NCBI RefSeq assembly: GCF_001267405.1
Contig: NZ_CP012369.1
Location: 770,001-834,000, forward strand
DNA from: Moorella thermoacetica
GTDB taxonomy: Bacteria > Bacillota > DSM-521 > Neomoorellales > Neomoorellaceae
Direction of reading: 5' to 3'
DNA: 64,000 bases
Below the pieces are notes generated by a model that searched no databases, had not been told where the DNA came from, and saw only the letters and a list, made by a program, of their open reading frames with translations. Made by a program: the position numbers and the translations under genes. Positions 36,154-44,017 of the stretch are shown one piece after another. The first letter of the stretch is position 1. Each line of letters begins with the position of its first letter.

Positions 36154-39100
36154 GTGCCTATAAAACCGGGGTTAAAAAAGATAATGGTCATCGGTTCCGG
36201 CCCCATCATCATCGGTCAGGCGGCGGAATTTGATTATGCCGGTACCCAGGCCTGCCGGGCTTTAAAGGAAGAAGGAATGGAGGTCGTCCTGGTCAATTCC
36301 AACCCGGCGACCATCATGACCGACAGGGATATAGCCGACCGCGTTCACTTGGAACCCCTGACCCTGGATTTTGTAGCGAAGATTGTCCGCCAGGAGCGGC
36401 CCGACGGTCTGATACCCACCCTTGGCGGTCAAATGGGGCTGAACCTGGCCATGGAACTGGCCGAAGCCGGGGTTCTAGAAGAAACGGGAGTCGAACTCCT
36501 GGGAACACCCCTGACGGCCATCCAGCGGGCCGAGGACCGGGAGCAGTTTAAGGAGATGATGCTGGCCATCGACGAACCGGTACCTGAGAGCCGGATTGTC
36601 AATCGGGTGGAGGAGGCCCTGGAGTTCGCCCGGGAAATCGGCTATCCGGTCATCGTGAGGCCGGCCTATACCCTGGGCGGCACCGGGGGCGGCGTGGCCC
36701 ATAACGAGGCCGAGCTCCGTTCCATTGCCCTGAAAGGGCTGAAGTTGAGCCTGATCCAGCAGGTCCTGGTGGAGCGCTCCGTTGCCGGCTGGAAGGAGAT
36801 CGAGTACGAGGTCATCCGCGACAGTAACGATAACTGCATTACCGTCTGCAATATGGAGAATATCGACCCGGTGGGCATTCATACCGGCGACAGCATCGTC
36901 GTCGCCCCTTCCCAGACCCTTTCCGACCGGGAGTATCACCTGTTGCGGCGCTCGGCCCTGAAAATCATCCGCGCCCTGGGTATCGAAGGGGGTTGCAACG
37001 TCCAGTTCGCCCTGGACCCCGGGAGCATGCGCTATTACGTTATCGAGGTCAACCCCAGGGTCAGCCGTTCCAGCGCCCTGGCCTCCAAGGCCACCGGTTA
37101 TCCCATCGCCAGGGTGGCCACCAAGATCGCGTTAGGGTTGACCCTGGACGAGATCCCCAACGCCGTCACCCGGGAAACAAAGGCCTGCTTTGAACCGGCC
37201 CTGGACTACGTCGTCGTCAAGATCCCGCGTTTCCCCTTCGATAAATTCTCCCTGGCCGAGCGTATCCTCGGCACCCAGATGAAGGCCACCGGGGAGGTCA
37301 TGGCCATCGACCGCACCTTCAGCGGCGCCCTGTTAAAGGCCGTCCGCTCCCTGGAGTTGAAGCTTGACGGCCTTAAGGTGGCGGCCTTCCAGCGTTTCAG
37401 CGACAGCGCCCTGCGCCGCAAGATGGCTGAGGCGGACGACGAGAGGCTCTTTGTCGTCGCCGAAGCCCTGCGCCGCGGCTGGACCATCGCTTCCATCCAC
37501 GAAATTACCGGCATCGACCCCTATTTCCTGGGTGAAATCGAGGCCATTGTGGCCATGGAAGAGAAACTCGTCGCCGCCGGTCCCGCCCTGGACGCGGCCA
37601 CCTTAAAGCGCGCCAAAGCCATGGGCTTCAGCGACGGCGAGATTGCCAACTTTACCGGCCTGCCGCCGGCGGACATTACCCGGCTGCGGCAGGAAGAAGG
37701 CATCCGCCCCACCTTTAAGATGGTGGATACCTGCGCCGCCGAGTTTGAGGCCGTCACGCCCTATTATTACTCCTGCTATGACGTGGAAGATGAGGTACAC
37801 CCCCTGGAGGGCCGCAAGGTGGCCGTCCTGGGGGCGGGGCCTATCCGCATCGGCCAGGGAATCGAGTTCGACTACTGTTCGGTCCATGCCGCCTGGGCCC
37901 TGCGCCGGGCCGGCGTGCACCCCATAATGATCAACAACAACCCGGAGACAGTCAGCACCGATTTCGACACCTCCGACCGCCTCTACTTTGAACCCCTGAC
38001 ACCGGAAAATGTCTTGAATGTCCTGGAAAAGGAGCAGCCGGAAGGGGTGATCGTCCAGTTCGGCGGCCAGACGGCCATCAACCTGGCGCAAACGGTGGCC
38101 GGCGCCGGTTTTCCGGTCCTGGGGACGGCGGTGGTCGATATCGACCGGGCCGAAGACCGGGAGAAGTTCGACGCTTTGCTGAACGAACTGGGTATACCCC
38201 GGCCGCGGGGCGGGACGGCAACCTCCGTGGGTGAAGTGGTAAAGATCGCCAAGGAGCTCGGTTTCCCGGTACTGGTACGGCCTTCTTACGTCCTGGGCGG
38301 CAGGGCCATGGAGATCGTCCACAGCGAAGGCGAGCTCCTAGAGTACGCCACCACCGCCGTCCGGGTGGCCCCGGAACACCCCGTCCTGGTGGACAAATAC
38401 CTGCCTGGCACCGAGGTGGAGGTAGACGCCGTGAGCGACGGCGAGACCGTCCTCATCCCCGGTATCATGGAGCACGTCGAACGGGCCGGCGTCCACTCCG
38501 GCGACAGCATCGCTATTTACCCGGCCCACAGCCTGCCGCCGGGGGTGACGGAAAAGATCGTCGCTTACACCGAGCAGCTGGCCCGGGCCCTCCGGGTGCG
38601 CGGCCTCCTCAATATTCAATTTGTCATCCACCGGGGCGAGGTCTACGTCCTGGAGGTAAATCCCCGTTCCAGCCGCACGGTACCCTACCTCTCCAAGATT
38701 ACCGGCGTGCCCATGGTGGCCCTGGCCACCAACGTCATGCTGGGCAAAAGCCTGCCGGAGCAGGGCTACCGGGGCGGCTTAATGCCGCCGCCGGATTTTA
38801 CCGCCGTAAAGGTCCCCGTCTTTTCCTTCGGCAAGCTGTTGCAGGTGGACACCTCCCTGGGACCGGAGATGAAGTCCACCGGCGAGGTAATGGGGATTGA
38901 TCCCGTCTTCGAACGCGCCCTCTATAAAGGCCTGGTAGCCGCCGGCTGCTCCATCCCCCATCACGGCACCCTGCTGGCGACCATCGCCGATAAGGACAAG
39001 GCGGAAGCAGTGCCCATCATCAAGGGCTTTGCCGAACTGGGCTTCCAGGTGGTGGCTACCGCCGGCACCGCCGGCGCCCTGGCCGCAGCGGGACTCTTCG

Positions 39101-39375
39101 TAGAGAGGGTGGGGAAGATCCGCGAGGGTTCGCCCCACATTATCGACTATATCCGGGAAGGGAAGGTCCACTTTGTCCTCAACACCCTCACCAGGGGCAA
39201 GATGCCCGGCCGGGACGGTTTTAAGATCCGCCGCGCCGCGGCCGAACTGGGCATCCCCTGCCTGACTTCCCTGGATACGGCCCGGGCCCTGCTCAAAGTC
39301 CTCCAGTCCCTGAAGTCCGGCGACGGGTTTAACCTCAAACCCCTGCAGGAGTATGTACCCCTTTCCCGTCCTTAA
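36154..39375 (+). CDS. carB: Carbamoyl-phosphate synthase large chain
   Basis: CarB makes carbamoyl phosphate from bicarbonate, ammonia and two ATP. The 1073-residue protein has two homologous ATP-grasp halves ([19 protein letters not shown] at the start, [19 protein letters not shown] near residue 560) and a C-terminal methylglyoxal-synthase-like allosteric domain (about 940-1073), where UMP usually inhibits. GTG start after GGGGAG. It is the last recognisable gene of the operon before the gap in which pyrK and pyrD would be expected. Confidence 0.97.
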   Translation: MPIKPGLKKIMVIGSGPIIIGQAAEFDYAGTQACRALKEEGMEVVLVNSNPATIMTDRDIADRVHLEPLTLDFVAKIVRQERPDGLIPTLGGQMGLNLAMELAEAGVLEETGVELLGTPLTAIQRAEDREQFKEMMLAIDEPVPESRIVNRVEEALEFAREIGYPVIVRPAYTLGGTGGGVAHNEAELRSIALKGLKLSLIQQVLVERSVAGWKEIEYEVIRDSNDNCITVCNMENIDPVGIHTGDSIVVAPSQTLSDREYHLLRRSALKIIRALGIEGGCNVQFALDPGSMRYYVIEVNPRVSRSSALASKATGYPIARVATKIALGLTLDEIPNAVTRETKACFEPALDYVVVKIPRFPFDKFSLAERILGTQMKATGEVMAIDRTFSGALLKAVRSLELKLDGLKVAAFQRFSDSALRRKMAEADDERLFVVAEALRRGWTIASIHEITGIDPYFLGEIEAIVAMEEKLVAAGPALDAATLKRAKAMGFSDGEIANFTGLPPADITRLRQEEGIRPTFKMVDTCAAEFEAVTPYYYSCYDVEDEVHPLEGRKVAVLGAGPIRIGQGIEFDYCSVHAAWALRRAGVHPIMINNNPETVSTDFDTSDRLYFEPLTPENVLNVLEKEQPEGVIVQFGGQTAINLAQTVAGAGFPVLGTAVVDIDRAEDREKFDALLNELGIPRPRGGTATSVGEVVKIAKELGFPVLVRPSYVLGGRAMEIVHSEGELLEYATTAVRVAPEHPVLVDKYLPGTEVEVDAVSDGETVLIPGIMEHVERAGVHSGDSIAIYPAHSLPPGVTEKIVAYTEQLARALRVRGLLNIQFVIHRGEVYVLEVNPRSSRTVPYLSKITGVPMVALATNVMLGKSLPEQGYRGGLMPPPDFTAVKVPVFSFGKLLQVDTSLGPEMKSTGEVMGIDPVFERALYKGLVAAGCSIPHHGTLLATIADKDKAEAVPIIKGFAELGFQVVATAGTAGALAAAGLFVERVGKIREGSPHIIDYIREGKVHFVLNTLTRGKMPGRDGFKIRRAAAELGIPCLTSLDTARALLKVLQSLKSGDGFNLKPLQEYVPLSRP

Positions 39376-39699
39376 CGGAGGAGCGCCAAATCGCCTCCGC
39401 CCCACCCCGGCAGGAGCAGCAGCCCGCGGCTGCACCGGCCGGGCGGTTTCCCGGCCGGCCCTTCAAGCACCAGGCGAGATGGCCGGGCCGCCGCCATTTA
39501 GCATATCAAGAGCGCCGGAAGGGAAGGGCTTTTCCGGTTTTTACCGGTCGGGGTTAAGCCTGACTTAAGGGCCGGTACCGGACCCTCCCCATATTCACTC
39601 CGCTTACACTCCGTTTTTTGAACTATAAGATCATAAAGCGATATTTAAGGGCTTCTGGCCTGCTTGCCAACACTAATGTACCTGCAGGAGATGATCCGC
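39376..39699 (+). other. Gene-less gap between carB and pyrF; possible pyrK remnant
   Basis: In most Firmicutes pyrK and pyrD lie here; neither is present. A GGAGGAG site follows carB at once. The frame 39386-39568 contains PALQAPGEMAG and PFSISRAPEGKGFSGFYR, which loosely resemble the LxAPEIA and PxSIxxxxxEKGxxxLLYRV segments near the start of PyrK. The match is short and could be chance. Downstream of 39568 there is an A+T-richer stretch without clear signals. Confidence 0.3.
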
Positions 39700-40422
39700 A
39701 TGCATGCCAAGGACAAAATAATCGTCGCCCTGGATGTTCCCGACCTGGCTGCCGGGGAAAAGCTGGTGGACCGGCTTTCCCCCTACGCCGGCATGTTTAA
39801 AGTCGGCCTGGAGTTTTTCACCGCCGCCGGGCCGGCGGCCGTCCGGATGGTAAAGGAGCGTGGTGGCCGGGTATTTGCCGACCTGAAGTTCCACGACATC
39901 CCCAACACCGTGGCCGGAGCGGCGCGGGCCCTGGTGCGCCTGGGCGTGGATATGCTCAACGTTCACGCCGCCGGCGGCAAGGCCATGCTGCAGGCTGCCG
40001 CCGCCGCCGTCCGGGAGGAGGCCGCGGCCTTAAACCGCCCGGCGCCGGTAATAATCGCGGTCACTGTTTTGACCAGCCTGGACAGGGAAGCTCTACGCTG
40101 CGAGGTGGGTATCGAGCGAGAGGTAGAAGAACAGGTGGCCCGCTGGGCGCTCCTGGCCCGGGAGGCCGGCCTGGACGGCGTAGTAGCCTCGCCCCGGGAG
40201 ATCCGGGCCATCCGGGAGGCCTGCGGGCCGGAGTTCGTCATCGTGACCCCGGGCGTGCGCCCGGCTGGGTCCGACCGGGGCGACCAGCGCCGGGTCATGA
40301 CCCCGGCCGAGGCCCTGCGGGAGGGCGCCTCCTACCTGGTCATCGGCCGGCCCATCACCGCGGCCCCCGACCCCGTCGCCGCCGCCCGGGCCATCGCGGC
40401 GGAAATAGAGATGGTGAAATAA
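39700..40422 (+). CDS. pyrF: Orotidine 5'-phosphate decarboxylase
   Basis: PyrF decarboxylates OMP to UMP, the last step of the pathway. The 240-residue TIM-barrel protein has IVALDVPDLAAGEKLVDRL, the catalytic DLKFHDIPNTVAGAAR (Lys and Asp residues), TVLTSLD and VTPGVRP. ATG 39700 is chosen (GCAGGAG 11 bases upstream); ATG 39691 is nearly adjacent to the ribosome-binding site. pyrE, the usual next gene, is absent and a toxin-antitoxin pair follows. Confidence 0.95.
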   Translation: MHAKDKIIVALDVPDLAAGEKLVDRLSPYAGMFKVGLEFFTAAGPAAVRMVKERGGRVFADLKFHDIPNTVAGAARALVRLGVDMLNVHAAGGKAMLQAAAAAVREEAAALNRPAPVIIAVTVLTSLDREALRCEVGIEREVEEQVARWALLAREAGLDGVVASPREIRAIREACGPEFVIVTPGVRPAGSDRGDQRRVMTPAEALREGASYLVIGRPITAAPDPVAAARAIAAEIEMVK

Positions 40423-40444
40423 TAACTTCGGCCTGCTTTCATGC

Positions 40445-40474
40445 TTGATAATTTTTGTCATGTAGGGCTACAAT
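40445..40474 (+). promoter_or_regulatory. Promoter for the toxin-antitoxin pair
   Basis: TTGATA (40445-40450) and TACAAT (40469-40474) are 18 bp apart, each matching five of six consensus bases. It lies just after pyrF and 23 bp before the antitoxin start, so the pair has its own transcription. Confidence 0.6.
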
Positions 40475-40496
40475 GATAGTAACAGGTGATGACACG

Positions 40497-40856
40497 ATGG
40501 AACGAATTAACTTTATCAATACCCGGGAGTTTAAAAATAGAGCAACCCAAATCTTGAGGCAGGTACAAAAAGACCAGGTTATTATTATAACCAATCGCGG
40601 TAAACCTGTAGCCACTTTAAAAGGTTTCAATCCACGTGACCTGGTTGTTGCAGAAGATAGACATGATAGCCTTTACCAGCATTTGCGGCAACAAATTTTA
40701 AAAGAAAGTCCAGAACTGGCTGCCAGGGATACCAGGCAAATCGCCACTGATTTTGAAAAGATAACAGCTAAAATGAGAAAACAGATTGCCTACAGGACCT
40801 GGGAAGAAATGGACCGGCACTTAAAAGGGGATCCTTATGATCTTACTGGATACTAA
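40497..40856 (+). CDS. Phd/YefM-like antitoxin
   Basis: A protein of 119 residues. The N-terminal part INTREFKNRATQILRQVQKDQVIIITNRGKPVATLKGF follows the Phd/YefM antitoxin pattern (DNA-binding dimer), and the charged C-terminal part would bind the toxin. ATG 40497 has AGGTGAT upstream. The coding sequence is visibly richer in A+T than the surrounding pyr and rqcH genes, which suggests acquisition by transfer. It overlaps the PIN-domain gene by 20 bp. Such pairs normally repress their own promoter. Confidence 0.82.
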   Translation: MERINFINTREFKNRATQILRQVQKDQVIIITNRGKPVATLKGFNPRDLVVAEDRHDSLYQHLRQQILKESPELAARDTRQIATDFEKITAKMRKQIAYRTWEEMDRHLKGDPYDLTGY

Positions 40857-41295
40857 TATTTTTATAATCGATCGTTTTTTTCCAGGGGATAGTCATTACG
40901 CTATAAACAAGGAATTCATTCAAGAGTTATCGCGGCTCGAGGCGGGGTTTTCTATTTTTTCGTTATTAGAACTTACCGGCATTGCTTCTTTTAACCTTTC
41001 AGCCAAAGAATTGCAGCAATGGTTGTTTGATTTTGCCTCCGTTTATCCTATTCGTATTCTTGATCCCTATGATTTAAAGATTGATTCTGCCAAGGAATGG
41101 TATACTAAATTTTTGCAGGAACTAATGGCAAAAGTTACCCACCAAATGACTTTTGGCGACGCTATTTTTTTACGTGAAGCTGAAGGTTATCAAGTAGAGT
41201 ATATTATTAGCTGGAATAAGAAACATTTTCTTTCACGTACGACAATCAAAGTGCTCAACCCTGAAGAGTTTTTGACAATATGGAAACCGCAATAA
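40837..41295 (+). CDS. PIN-domain toxin (VapC-like ribonuclease)
   Basis: A 152-residue PIN-fold protein. The acidic metal-binding residues are in MILLDTNIFIIDRF (Asp), LLELTG (Glu), and TFGDAIFLREAEGYQVEYIISWNKKHF (Asp and neighbours). VapC-type toxins cut tRNA or rRNA. It overlaps the antitoxin gene by 20 bp. Base composition is A+T-rich like its partner. Nuclease activity is inferred from the family. Confidence 0.85.
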   Translation: MILLDTNIFIIDRFFPGDSHYAINKEFIQELSRLEAGFSIFSLLELTGIASFNLSAKELQQWLFDFASVYPIRILDPYDLKIDSAKEWYTKFLQELMAKVTHQMTFGDAIFLREAEGYQVEYIISWNKKHFLSRTTIKVLNPEEFLTIWKPQ

Positions 41296-41396
41296 TTCCT
41301 TTGGTCATAAGCAAGGCGTGGGCTTTTTTAATCTCGTTGGAATGGGTAACTTTATGGGGTTAGCTCCCGGCAACCTAAATCGGAAGGTGCATAAGC

Positions 41397-41591
41397 TTGG
41401 ACAAATTCTTTACCAGTACCGCCTGGAACACTTTTATCCTCGTTGTTATGGGTATAATTGCCTTTTTTACAAAGGAAATAATAACTTTCTTTATGCTGGG
41501 GTTTATAATAATCATCCTGACCAACATCTACGGGGTTCTCAAGGATATTGCCCGTAAGATTGACCGGAGCGGCCGTAACGACAGACTCTAA
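41397..41591 (+). CDS. Small membrane protein, hypothetical
   Basis: A protein of 64 residues with two hydrophobic stretches (TFILVVMGIIAFFTKEIITFFMLGFIIIILTNIYGVL) and a basic, hydrophilic tail (RKIDRSGRNDRL). TTG start after AAGGTG. No family is recognised. It follows the toxin gene by 101 bp and shares its A+T-richer composition in part. Confidence 0.55.
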   Translation: MDKFFTSTAWNTFILVVMGIIAFFTKEIITFFMLGFIIIILTNIYGVLKDIARKIDRSGRNDRL

Positions 41592-41687
41592 TCAGCACGG
41601 CAGGAACGGGGGGCCGGTACCAGGCCGGGTATTTACCCCGGCCGCGGGAAAAACTAACGCTAGACTTTCTTATCCTGGAGGTGCGGT

Positions 41688-41852
41688 ATGGGCGAAGAGG
41701 AAATCCGTGACGAGCAGAAGACCTTTCGGCACGAGCTTGTCCGGGAAGAGTCCCCCCGGGATCTGTGGGACCTGGAGACAAAAGGTGAAAATCTGAGGGA
41801 AAACCCGTATAAGACGCCGCCCAATAACCTGACGACAAAAAGGAAAAAATAA
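41688..41852 (+). CDS. Small hydrophilic protein, hypothetical
   Basis: A frame of 54 residues, highly charged (starts MGEEEIRDEQKTFRHEL, ends LTTKRKK), with an excellent TGGAGGTG ribosome-binding site 6 bases before ATG and a strong terminator 5 bp after its stop. This favours a real gene. No family is recognised; small charged proteins of this type are frequent in spore formers. Confidence 0.6.
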   Translation: MGEEEIRDEQKTFRHELVREESPRDLWDLETKGENLRENPYKTPPNNLTTKRKK

Positions 41853-41856
41853 AGGG

Positions 41857-41905
41857 AAAAGCCCCGGCCGGGGTTAAGTGCTCTAGCAACCGGCCGGGGC
41901 TTTTT
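41857..41905. terminator. Bidirectional terminator between convergent genes
   Basis: AAAAGCCCCGGCCGG and CCGGCCGGGGCTTTT form a perfect 15-bp stem with an 18-nt loop. A-runs on one side and T-runs on the other let it serve both the plus-strand small gene and the minus-strand rqcH. Confidence 0.92.
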
Positions 41906-41935
41906 CTTCCTGCCAGGGGCACTGCCGCCGGCATT

Positions 41936-43690
41936 CTACTCCGCCGGCGTGACATAAACCGTCCGCTGGTGGTCGTAGATGACCATTCCCGGTCTGGCGC
42001 CGGGGGGCTTCCGGACGTGTTTCACCAGGGTGTAATCTACCGGCACCCGGCTGGACTGGCCGGCGCGGCTGTAGCGGGCCGCCAGGCGGGCGGCCGTTTC
42101 CAGGGTGGTAGCGGGCACCTCCCGGCCCCCGGTGCGGATAATTACGTGGGAACCTGGGATATCCTTGGCGTGGAGCCAGAGGTCGCCATCCGCGGCCTGT
42201 TTCAGGGTCAGCCAGTCGTTCTGGCGGTTGTTTTTGCCCACCAGGATCTTGAAACCATCCGGGGAAGTAAACTCCAGGGGCCGGGAGGGCTGATGCGCTT
42301 CTGGTTTAGCGGCCTTTTTACCGGGTTTTTGTTTGTCCCTTTCCTCAGGCAGGTAACCGGCCTGGCGCAATTCCCGGCGGATCTCTTCCAGGTCGTCCCT
42401 GGTGGCGGCCATGCTGACGGCCTGGGCGATGCTCTCCAGGTAGGCTATTTCAGCCTTGGTTTGTTCCAGCTGGGCGGCTGCCAGGCGGGCGGCGTGCTTG
42501 GCCTTGTTGTAGCGGTTGAAGTACCACTGGGCGTTTTCCGCCGGGGTACGGGAAGGGTCGAGCTCGATGGTAACGGGCTCGCCGTCCGGGTCGTAGAAAT
42601 TGGCCGCCGTCAGGCTGGCCTGGCCCTTTTTAATGCGGTAGATATTGGCGGTGATGAGCTCCCCGGCCAGGCGGAACTCCTCCGCCCCGGCGGCTTCGGC
42701 TACGGTGGCGGCCTGGAGGCCCTCCTTTTTGCGGCAGCGCTTTAACTCCTTTTCCAGGATATGCTCCAGGCTTCGCCGGGTACCTTCCAGGAGCTGGTGC
42801 TCCCGGCGGAGGGAGTAGAAGTAATCGCAGGCGGCGCCCGGAGTGGCCGGGTGCTCCCGGGGCAAACCCTGGTACTGGTGGAGCTCAAAGGAGGCGAAGG
42901 CCAGGGGTTCCCCCTCCGGCCGGAGGATGACCTCCGGCTTCCAGGCGGCGGGGCCGGTGGCCGCCAGCACCTCCCCCAGGGCCTGGTAGAGGCGGTTCAC
43001 TTCATACGCGCCGCAGCCCTCCAGGGTCGTCCCGGCCGGCAGGCCGGCGCGGTGGATAATCTCCCGGGCCGTTTCCGGCCCCACGCCGGCCAGCCTGTTT
43101 ACCAGCAGACGCTCCAGGGGATCGCCCCAGTTACCCTCATAGAGGAGGCGAGTGAAGGCCTCGTCGTCGAGTTTTCGGGGATCGGCCTTGTCCTGGGCCG
43201 GTGGCGGGACGTAGGGCCGGCCGGGCAGGACCTCCCGGTGGCGGCTGACGGCATGGGTGTAGCGGCGGGCGGCGTCGATGATGCTACCTTCCGGGTTGAG
43301 CAGGATGATGTTGGAGTGCTTACCCATGATTTCAATTAACAGCAAGCGGGGGGCCTGCCGTCCCAGCTCGTCGGTGGTGTTAAAGTGGAGTTTCAGCACC
43401 CGTTCCAGGCCCGGCTGCTCGACGGCCGTCAAAATACCCCCTTCCAGGTGCTTGCGCAGGACCATGCAGAAAAGGGGCGGGGTGGGGGGATTGGTAAAAC
43501 TGGCCGTCGTCAGGTGGACCCGGGCCTGGTCGGAAAGGCTGCAAAGAAGCAGCTTCCTGGTGTCGCGACCTTTACGCAGGTGGAGGATAACGGTCTCCTT
43601 TTCCGGTTGAAAGATGCGGTCCACCCGGCTGCCTGTCAGGCCGGATAGTTCTGCGCTGATGGCGGCCAGGAAAAGGCCATCAAATGCCAT
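41936..43690 (-). CDS. rqcH: RqcH (NFACT/FbpA family), ribosome quality-control factor
   Basis: RqcH binds stalled 50S subunits and adds alanine tails to incomplete chains, marking them for degradation; older names are FbpA or fibronectin-binding protein. The 584-residue protein has the NFACT-N start AFDGLFLAAISAELSGLTGSRVDRIFQPEKE, HhH-type middle (RLAGVGPETAREIIHRAG), coiled coil (about 380-450) and NFACT-R end (GFKILVGKNNRQNDWLTLK ... DLWLHAKDIPGSHVIIR). ATG 43690 has GGAGGAG upstream; a longer frame starting at 43726 is less likely. It runs opposite to its neighbours. Confidence 0.93.
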   Translation of the reverse strand: MAFDGLFLAAISAELSGLTGSRVDRIFQPEKETVILHLRKGRDTRKLLLCSLSDQARVHLTTASFTNPPTPPLFCMVLRKHLEGGILTAVEQPGLERVLKLHFNTTDELGRQAPRLLLIEIMGKHSNIILLNPEGSIIDAARRYTHAVSRHREVLPGRPYVPPPAQDKADPRKLDDEAFTRLLYEGNWGDPLERLLVNRLAGVGPETAREIIHRAGLPAGTTLEGCGAYEVNRLYQALGEVLAATGPAAWKPEVILRPEGEPLAFASFELHQYQGLPREHPATPGAACDYFYSLRREHQLLEGTRRSLEHILEKELKRCRKKEGLQAATVAEAAGAEEFRLAGELITANIYRIKKGQASLTAANFYDPDGEPVTIELDPSRTPAENAQWYFNRYNKAKHAARLAAAQLEQTKAEIAYLESIAQAVSMAATRDDLEEIRRELRQAGYLPEERDKQKPGKKAAKPEAHQPSRPLEFTSPDGFKILVGKNNRQNDWLTLKQAADGDLWLHAKDIPGSHVIIRTGGREVPATTLETAARLAARYSRAGQSSRVPVDYTLVKHVRKPPGARPGMVIYDHQRTVYVTPAE

Positions 43691-44017
43691 GGCTGTGGTG
43701 CTCCTCCAAAAATAGGGTTTTGCCAAAAAGGTGATTGCTGTTTCAGGTGTATTCCAGCTTCTTTGGGGCTGGGGGTACAGGCTCTGGGCTCCGGTGGTTC
43801 TCGGCTAGCAAACTTTACGCTCAGCCTTGCTCGGCGGCGGGGGTGGCTTGGCTTTATCTCATTGTTCGTTGGCAAAGGCGTTAGCCCCATGAGGGGCTCC
43901 TGCGATTTACTATACCACATAAACTGGCCGGCTGGAAACTCCTCGCCCGTCTGTTCTTTTCTTCCAGGGACAGGCATAGACTGATGGTGATTCCGGAAGA
44001 AAGAAGGGGCGAGGGGA
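43691..44017. other. Divergent intergenic region rqcH / Ca2+-ATPase
   Basis: 327 bp between divergent genes. It holds repeat copy C on the minus strand (43860-43904) and, just upstream of it on that strand, TATAGT as a possible -10 for rqcH. No convincing promoter was seen for the ATPase. Open frames here have no ribosome-binding sites or recognisable product. Confidence 0.5.
43860..43904 (-). repeat. Dispersed ~45-bp repeat, copy C
   Basis: Read on the minus strand it runs CGCAGGAGCCCCTCATGGGG, CTAACGCCTTTGCC, AACGAACAATG. It is oriented toward rqcH, about 170 bp upstream of it. It lacks one G relative to copies A, B and D in the GGGG(G) run, so any short reading frame is not conserved, which favours a structural or DNA-level role. 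Confidence 0.7.

Noticed and set aside
39700-40422. Upstream pyrF starts (39664 TTG, 39691 ATG)
   Set aside because: The 39664 start lacks a ribosome-binding site and adds residues not seen in the family; 39691 is only one or two bases from the GCAGGAG site.
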